Shown: in pieces, positions 59,333-64,000 of the stretch
How the letters are laid out: each line of letters opens with the position of its first letter
How positions within the stretch are numbered: position 1 is the stretch's first letter
NCBI GenBank assembly: GCA_028673005.1
Contig: CM054116.1
Span: forward strand, 145,697,173-145,761,172
Direction of reading: 5' to 3'
DNA from: Tanypteryx hageni
Lineage: Eukaryota > Arthropoda > Insecta > Odonata > Petaluridae
DNA: 64,000 bases
Notes under the pieces: model-generated
The model's database searches: none
Told to the model about the DNA's origin: nothing
The model's input: only the letters and a program-made list of their open reading frames with translations
Made by a program: the position numbers and the translations under genes

Positions 59333-59439
59333 GTATATATATTAACTAAAGGAAAAGAAAAGGTAGTGATGATGGTTATATATATGGGATGAGGAAGTCC
59401 AGTATATATATATATATATATATGGGATGAGGAAGCCCA

Positions 59440-59494
<55 letters not shown>

Positions 59495-59655
59495 GCTGAA
59501 GAAGGAGTAGTTCCGAAAGCTTTACGTTTGTGATGTTTCTGTGTTTTTGTGTTATTTTACGTGTGTCGCTTCGACATCCCTGGGGCCTCGCCAACCTGAA
59601 GTCATCTGATTGGTGAGTGCTCACTGGGTTTCCTCATCCCAACACCTTGTTGACA
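59333..59655. mobile_element. PLE family T tail fragments among (AT)n tracts
   Basis: A minus-strand 3' tail scrap (ACTAAAGGAAAAGAAAAGGT, from 59344) adjoins the 5' end of the long PLE in the same orientation. Two scraps of GGGATGAGGAAG lie between AT tracts. At 59492-59640 a plus-strand 3' region has AGCTGAAGAAGGAGTAGTTC and GTGTGTCGCTTCGACATCCC, ending CTCATCCC. The hammerhead-like motif is at 59496-59518. Mixed orientations point to repeated PLE-on-PLE insertion. Confidence 0.7.
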
Positions 59656-60297
59656 TCCATATATATATATAAAGCAAAGTTAATATAAAAGTTGGTAAAA
59701 AAGAGTGAGCATATGCTATTATGTAATTTCCAAATATACTACTATTTAAATGAAAAAAGAAACTTGTAAATTTCCACTACTATTAGTGTGCAAGTTGTGA
59801 GAAATGTGCAGTAGAGAAGAGTATGGAGCAGGACTATCCAACTTCCCTGCAATCTAGCAACCCTCTATGAAAGTAGTTTGTCTGGCACAGGGTTCAGTAA
59901 TCCTATGAATGATGAGCAAGAAAATTAGCAGTCATCAAGCGGTTTGTCAGGTACAGGGTTCAGAAACATAACAAATGAGAAGAACCACATTTTTCCATTC
60001 TAACACATAGCCCAAAATGAGGAGAGCTGCAGTATCTAAATATAATAAAACCCTTATTCCCTTGGTCATTCTGTCCATAACACTCTCAGCCATTTTTTCA
60101 GTCAGTTAAACCAAGTTTGGTAGGATTGCTATACCATAATTTTATTATAAATGGTCTAAATTTTTTTTATATCATTTGATTACAAAGCCCGTTTAAATGG
60201 GCTAATTCATCTAGTAGGTGAATAAAAGGTCAATTCATACTTCACAACATACTTATATATAAATGTGAAGATGAGAGGAAATTTGGTATTCTTATTA

Positions 60298-60390
60298 TGT
60301 AGTCTGGTGGCCGAGCGCATTTAGGCTTTAGGCACTGTCCCGAGTTTTGATGTTCTAGGTTCACGACCCAGAAAAGACTTTTATTTCACT
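60298..60390 (+). mobile_element. tRNA-derived SINE-like head
   Basis: AGTCTGGTGGCCGAGCGC (A box) and CTAGGTTCACGACCCAG (degenerate B box), with a partial acceptor AGTCT/AGACT. It is related to the SINE at 46492-46625. Bases 59656-60297 before it hold an arm fragment of the 16758 hairpin (about 59740-59775) and otherwise nothing. 60391-60769 is AT-rich. Confidence 0.5.
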
Positions 60391-60769
60391 GTTGACTTTA
60401 TTAAATTTCATGGAATTATTTACTGTTTACTGAAACGAGAAGTAATTTTTTTTTCTAATTTAATTAATCATTAAAATAAAAAAATACATACAAAACGCTG
60501 TATCTTGATAAATCAAAAATAAATAAATCATAAATAAAAAATAAAGAAAAATCTAAAAGTCACTACATTTGGATAAAATCTATTAACCTTTTTAATTATT
60601 AACGAGACAAAATTAAATTAACCATCTACATTTTCACATTCTTTATGGTGGTAATCTTCATAAAAACATACAAAACAAAAACTTTCTACACCTAGCACAT
60701 TTCACAAAAGCTTGTAATTTGCTGCAGACACATCTCTCTTGGTGGATTTTGTCAGGAAATCAAACTTCC

Positions 60770-62110
60770 TTAACGTTCATGAATACACTTCGATATTTTT
60801 ATTAGCCTAGCCACATACCACACGTACTCTATCATCTCCTTGAATATTGGGGCTGATAACTGATTGTGAATAAGAGAATGTTTTTTAATAGCATCCTCCC
60901 TACTATTGATTTCTCTGCCTTCTTTGATTAAATAGGTACAGTTTTGGAACAATTTCACTTGCCTATAAAAATAAATATCACAAGGCTGACACAAAGGTCA
61001 GGAGGAATCACTTCCACCTGACACACATGATTTCTGTCTTTGCTAGTGAATTTGCTGTAAATGCCGTCAAGGTCTGTCTGACGTCCCCAAGAACCTAAAA
61101 TTAACAAAAATTCATTGTTCCTGACATATTTCCTAAGAACATTATCAAGGTAGGAATGAAAATGTCCCGCAGTCATTTTTCCCGATTTGAAGCTGTTATA
61201 AATAAGTTCTCATACATCCAGCTCTCCACCTGTTTTCACTTGTTGTCCAAACGCACCCTTTGGTTCCTGCATGCATAAAAATACATACGGTAATAACTTT
61301 CCTGATGGAATATTGCGCGGTATAAGAATGCATGATTTTATTTTTATCTCCTATATCTACTTCTACTATCTTTTCTCTACTGTATGTTAAGGTATGATTT
61401 GCATTGACCCTGTACCTACATCCAGCTTGACCTGTATTAATTACGAAATCGGGATGAAAACTATAAGTAACTTACTCACATGTTTCTCAAAAATTTCAGC
61501 TAGTCTTAATGTTTCCTCCAAAGATATTTTACCTTTGTTTGCTACATACCGTGTAACTTTGCATTGGTGAATTTTATGAGTGCTTTTAAATTTCTTCACC
61601 CAGGTTTGCGAAAATGAAAATTGGAAATTTCCACATAAATGTTGCAATGAAGCTGCCGATGCCCATTCTTGTAACATTCTCATGGTAACCAGGTTTTTTC
61701 TCTCCCTTGCTTCATTAAACCTATCGTAGGTCCATTATTCTATCATTTCCAACTTGCCCAGTCTCGTTCCACCTCTTTCAAGATCCATTATTCTGTAGGG
61801 TTTGTAGGCTCCAATTTGGATGTTCCCATGCCAACTTTATGATTTTAATTTGTACGTCCAGTGGGACAAGTTCATATTTTCTTTTATTAATGCAAGGACC
61901 ATACCCCATTTCTGGAGATGAGACTATTGCAGACGTCGATGGCTCTGCAGAGTCTCATCAATGTTTCAACCTCTAAATATGTCTCGGGTTCGTTTTCATC
62001 CGAACGTAACAATTCCTCCTCTTCCTCAAAGTAACTCTCATCTAAAAGTTGCACTATTACATCTCTCATTTTGTCTCCTAGAAGCAATGATTTTTGGGAC
62101 AAGCTTTCAC
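60770..62110 (-). pseudogene. DDE transposase relic (pogo-related family)
   Basis: Minus strand, several frames. MSQKSLLLGDKMRDVIVQLL (62102); an HTH-like region ASLQHLCGNFQFSFSQTWVK with KVTRYVANKGKISLEETLR (61660-61520); VINTGQAGCRYRVNANHTLT (first Asp position reads Gly or Gln context, about 61440); FLCMQEPKGAFG (about 61260); GKMTAGHFHSYLDNVLRKYV and EFLLILGSWGRQTDL (about 61170-61070, Gly where the family usually has Asp before SWG); EVIPPDLC, then CQPCDIYFYRQVK and ISREDAI-like plus HNQLSAPIFKEMIEYVWY (61010-60810). It fits a DDE family widespread in arthropods that I know only as unnamed DDE endonucleases. Confidence 0.65.
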
Positions 62111-63219
62111 TTAGTTTCTCCGATGATATTCATTGCACACAAAGACTGCATACACATATAAAAGCCATCGTTAACTACTTGTTTTGAGCATGCAGACATG
62201 TAAGGGGAAATTTGGGCTTCACTAGATGAGCCAGCTTATGCTGAACAGATTGACACCTGATCCATTCACATATATGTTTCAGAGCGCACAATCACCTTAT
62301 ATAGTTCTCTAGATAAGTTTGTCCAGACACTATAATGCTTATTTGCTAAACAACAATAGTAAATAAACAAAGAATTAACCATGAGATGATGAGCGATGTC
62401 ATTCATAATAATTGTTCTATTCAAGTAATTTGAAAGCAGAGCTCAAGCAAGTGCATAGAAAGAGAATAGCAAGAGTTCAAACGAAGACATGACAAAACGC
62501 CATCGAAAAACAAACACTAACTTCTTTTAAAATACGTAATTTATCGCTTATATACATCCATTTAACGGGCATGTATATTGATTTAAGGACATCTCCTGAG
62601 ACAACAATGTGATCTCAAGCTTCAACAATGCACAAAGCTAAAGCGATCTTCGATTTAAAGGCCTGATTTTTCTAATATTGGCAAATTCAAATGTAAAATT
62701 TGAGAAATTCCATTCTTGAAGTGAGAAAAGACCAAGAAAATTAATTAGGATGTTTGAATACCTTTAAAATGGTCAATATTTCGAATGTATGCATCCAAAA
62801 TAAAAACAGAGTGTCCATAATATGACTTTTACGTGTTATCTTATGGGAAAATATAATCTTGTCCTGGAGTCATACCAAGATCTTTTTCATGGATATTTTT
62901 TCACAAATGGTTTTCACTATAAGAGTCAAGCATTTCTACCAAATTTCAATTTTCTACCTACTTGGAAAGTTTGTTAAAAATAGCATTACATATACGCGCA
63001 CGCAGCTTTCGACATCCTTACACACATGCAATTATTTTTATAGTATGATAGATAGGTGGAAATTCATGTTTTTTAAACATTAATTACTTAAAAACGAGGC
63101 CGCATGGGACAAAATGCCAAAACACGTGTCTGCTTATTTTCGATAAATTTTCAGTGTGTAAAAGTTTTGTTAACTTCAGCTTACCAATTTTGCGACTTCT
63201 CCTTGTGAGCTGATTTAGC
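62111..63219. other. Stretch without recognised features
   Basis: AT-rich sequence with short spurious frames. I see no terminal repeats, exon or RNA gene. Confidence 0.45.
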
Positions 63220-63319
63220 TGATTTTGTTCAGTTTCCATTTGGTTGTCATTGCGATAGGTTGTTCTTACGTAAGCACTACTTCAAATTGTTTTATTAGCA
63301 TTTGTATTGACTTGTTTTA

Positions 63320-64000
63320 TTGTGTTCTGACACTAAACAAAATACTAATAACTATGACTTCCAAACAAAAAGTGATAGTGATGCTGGTAGTGATAAAAGA
63401 AAAAGAAAGGCTATCGATTTAGAACAAAAACTAGCCACTGTGAAACAGTATCAAGTCGGCCAAATGGTGACATCTTTAGCATGCAGTTTTAACCTACCAA
63501 ATTCCATGGGTAGCACCACAATAAAGGGCACTAATCACATTATAGATGCTGTTAAAGGTACTATGCCAATAAAGGCAACAATATTAACCAAAAAAAGAAA
63601 AGGGCCAATCCACAATTCAAAAATAATGGATCCCTTTAAGTCTGCTAACGATCCAGGAAAAGGCATGAAGTCTGTCTGAGGATCTCAAAAAAAAGGAAGG
63701 TGAGGATTATGACCAAATATTTAATGCTAGCCATGGCTGGTTTAATCGGTTTAAAAAGAATGCACATTTTCATAATGTGAAAGTGAGTGGGGAGGCTGCC
63801 AGTGCCAATGAGGATGCTGCTGGGATGCTGATGAGATGTTTTGGGAGGAAATGGATAAGCTAATAGTGAGGGAGAATTTATTACCTGAACAAATATTTAA
63901 TGTTGATGAGATAGGCCACATATGGAAGAAAATGCCAGATCGTACCTACAACAATAAGGAGGTTAAAAGTATGCCTGGATTTAAAGCTTTCAAAGATAGG
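63320..64000 (+). pseudogene. Tigger-like (pogo) transposase, cut by the window end
   Basis: Reads SDAGSDKRKRKAIDLEQKLA and VKQYQVGQMVTSLACSFNLP, a CENP-B-type HTH. After a stop (63677-63679) and frame changes come KGEDYDQIFNASHGWFNRFK-like and HFHNVKVSGEAASANEDAA (63690-63820), then LLPEQIFNVDEIGHIWKKMP (first catalytic Asp, about 63880-63940), DRTYNNKEVKSMPGFKAFKD at the edge. The rest lies beyond the window. It differs from the Tigger relic at 25571-27359. Confidence 0.8.

Noticed and set aside
59376..59624. 82-residue frame with long Ile-Tyr runs
   Set aside because: Translation of (AT)n microsatellite between PLE tail scraps.

Overview
This window looks like animal nuclear DNA, most likely arthropod (an inference from the mix of mobile elements). 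It is AT-rich, has no prokaryote-like operons, carries spliced exons with GT..AG borders, and is crowded with eukaryotic transposons: Penelope-like, Ty3/gypsy, LINE, mariner, pogo/Tigger, PIF-Harbinger, hAT and a Mutator-like element.

The only host gene I can recognise is an FBXW5-like F-box/WD40 gene on the minus strand. Four consecutive exons are visible at 54127-53950, 42581-42280, 20432-20308 and 7444-7104, and their splice phases fit together exactly. Its other exons appear to lie outside the window. About 47 kb of the window is therefore intronic, with introns of about 11.4, 21.8 and 12.9 kb filled with nested mobile elements.

Layout: 1-4.75 kb holds old dispersed repeats and a three-level nest (a GTAAATG-family element containing a Tigger-type element containing a pogo-type element). 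4.79-6.32 kb is a truncated Penelope-like element (PLE). 7.1-7.44 kb is host exon D, followed by a tRNA-like hairpin. 7.8-11.8 kb holds ZMYM1/hAT remnants and MITEs. 12.05-16.62 kb is a PIF-Harbinger element with an apparently intact three-exon MADF gene and a damaged transposase gene. 18.3-20.26 kb is a nested Tigger-type element, followed by host exon C. 21.5-25.57 kb is a head-to-head PLE pair; one arm is split by a LINE, which is itself split by a mariner. 25.6-27.36 kb is a Tigger transposase pseudogene. 29.3-33.7 kb is a hAT transposase pseudogene split by a Mutator-like element whose ends are 16-bp minisatellites. 34.9-41.76 kb is a second head-to-head PLE pair, split by a gypsy LTR element and a short SINE-like insert. 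Host exon B is at 42.3 kb.

43.65-50.5 kb holds an inverted GTAAATG copy, a POGK-like transposase pseudogene, MITEs and another PLE. 50.88-53.74 kb holds a MITE abutting a LINE. Host exon A is at 53.95 kb. 55.2-59.65 kb holds PLE copies joined tail to tail at (AT)n tracts. 60.8-62.1 kb and 63.2-64 kb hold two further DDE transposase relics.

No complete autonomous element is clearly intact. The Harbinger MADF gene and the PLE at 56-59 kb (one 10-base deletion) are the least damaged.
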